Positions 6,333 to 6,712 of a stretch of DNA of 6,712 nucleotides are shown in pieces (positions within the stretch are counted from its first letter, which is position 1; every line of letters starts with the position of its first letter). The DNA lies in the NCBI GenBank assembly GCA_902805485.1, contig CADCTM010000904.1, positions 1 through 6,712 of the forward strand, given 5' to 3'. The position numbers were made by a program, and so were the translations under genes. This DNA comes from an uncultured Coleofasciculus sp. Its GTDB lineage: Bacteria > Cyanobacteriota > Cyanobacteriia > Cyanobacteriales > Coleofasciculaceae. The notes under the pieces were generated by a model, which saw only the letters and a program-made list of their open reading frames with translations, did not search any database and had not been told where the DNA came from.

Positions 6333-6712
6333 TTACCAGAAATATCCGGGTTCAGTAATAGTCTGACGCTGATTTGAGTCATATTTTAAGAGATATTCGT
6401 GTGCGATCGCTTCTAATTCTCTTAATCGTTCCACTTCGACTTTCCCAACTTCTGTATCTGTAGAAAGTAAGATAACTTGATGACTCGCTGTTGGAAAATA
6501 GCGTTCAACTAGGTTAGTACGATGGGAAGAATCAAGTCGTCCCAGGGGTGTATCAATTGCTACAGGTAAGTGCCGTCCTGATACACGGGCGAGTCCCCAT
6601 AAAAAGGCGATCGCGAGTAGTTGTTTTTCACCCGCAGACAAGCGATGTTTTGGCACGAGTTGCCCAGAAAGGTCGTATAGGGAAAGGCTAAAAGTATGAG
6701 TATCAATTGCAC
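6333..6712 (-). CDS. dndD: DndD, SMC-like ATPase of DNA phosphorothioation (C-terminal part, cut by window end)
   Basis: This is the C-terminal 126 or so codons of DndD, open to the right edge. The order of ATPase motifs is that of the C-terminal half of an ABC/SMC head. The signature LSAGEKQ is at 6621-6641. Walker B VAID is at 6552-6563 and continues as TPLGRLD with the D-loop. A switch-like LLSTDTE follows. The Walker A motif and coiled coil lie outside the window. DndD hydrolyses ATP and acts with DndC and DndE in placing sulfur in the DNA backbone. The signature, Walker B and downstream VERYFP.ASHQVILLSTDTE block are what I expect for DndD rather than generic SMC or RecN. A GTG at 6654-6656 is an internal valine, not the start, because homologous sequence (SLYDLSGQLV) continues upstream. 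It ends five bases before dndE. Confidence 0.9.
   Translation of the reverse strand, partial: AIDTHTFSLSLYDLSGQLVPKHRLSAGEKQLLAIAFLWGLARVSGRHLPVAIDTPLGRLDSSHRTNLVERYFPTASHQVILLSTDTEVGKVEVERLRELEAIAHEYLLKYDSNQRQTITEPGYFW
6403..6410. repeat. HIP1 octamer GCGATCGC
   Basis: In the 3' part of dndD, read as Ala-Ile-Ala in LEAIAHE. No perfect copy occurs between 3077 and 6402. Confidence 0.9.
6607..6614. repeat. HIP1 octamer GCGATCGC
   Basis: In dndD just after the ABC signature, read as Ala-Ile-Ala in LLAIAFL. Confidence 0.9.

Noticed and set aside
6333..6656. A free-standing 107-codon gene starting at GTG 6654-6656
   Set aside because: The frame continues open to the window edge and encodes DndD-like sequence upstream of that GTG, so it is an internal Val codon of dndD.

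Overview
The window looks cyanobacterial. It holds eight perfect copies of the palindrome GCGATCGC (HIP1, typical of many cyanobacterial genomes), weak or absent Shine-Dalgarno sequences, and protein types common in cyanobacteria. I cannot fix the genus; a filamentous species with a large genome is only a guess. No RNA gene, CRISPR array, insertion sequence or attachment site was found.

Layout, left to right. (1) Positions 1-86 appear to hold the last codons of an unidentified + strand gene. A hairpin at 105-134 separates it from the next gene and is placed to terminate it. (2) 160-2211 (-) encodes a complete five-domain elongation factor G paralogue of the divergent EF-G2 type, with altered GTPase switch residues. 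(3) A 227-bp divergent intergenic region leads to 2439-3482 (+), a predicted exported protein with seven uninterrupted 34-residue TPR repeats, followed by tandem hairpins and a T-tract. (4) 3751-4323 (+) encodes a small DUF2062 membrane protein, probably from its own promoter. (5) From 4341 to the right edge, all genes lie on the - strand and belong to a DNA phosphorothioation (Dnd) cluster. In transcription order they are the C-terminal end of dndD (cut by the window), dndE five bases later, and a Dnd-associated putative methyltransferase after a 64-bp gap.

How the genes work together. The right-hand third is the 3' end of a DNA sulfur-modification operon. In characterised Dnd systems DndA or a host cysteine desulfurase and DndC supply sulfur, DndD is an SMC-like ATPase and DndE binds nicked DNA, so that one non-bridging phosphate oxygen is replaced by sulfur. 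The trailing methyltransferase-like gene is a recurrent neighbour of unknown role. It has a clear SAM-binding motif but no obvious DNA-base methyltransferase catalytic motif. The cluster meets the DUF2062 gene tail to tail with 17 bp between stops, so its 3' boundary lies in this window. The EF-G2, TPR and DUF2062 genes seem to be ordinary chromosomal neighbours with no visible link to Dnd.

Most worth a second look: the open upstream frame and possible ATT start of the methyltransferase, its lack of a base-methylation motif, the replaced catalytic histidine in the EF-G paralogue, and the GC contrast between dndE and dndD.
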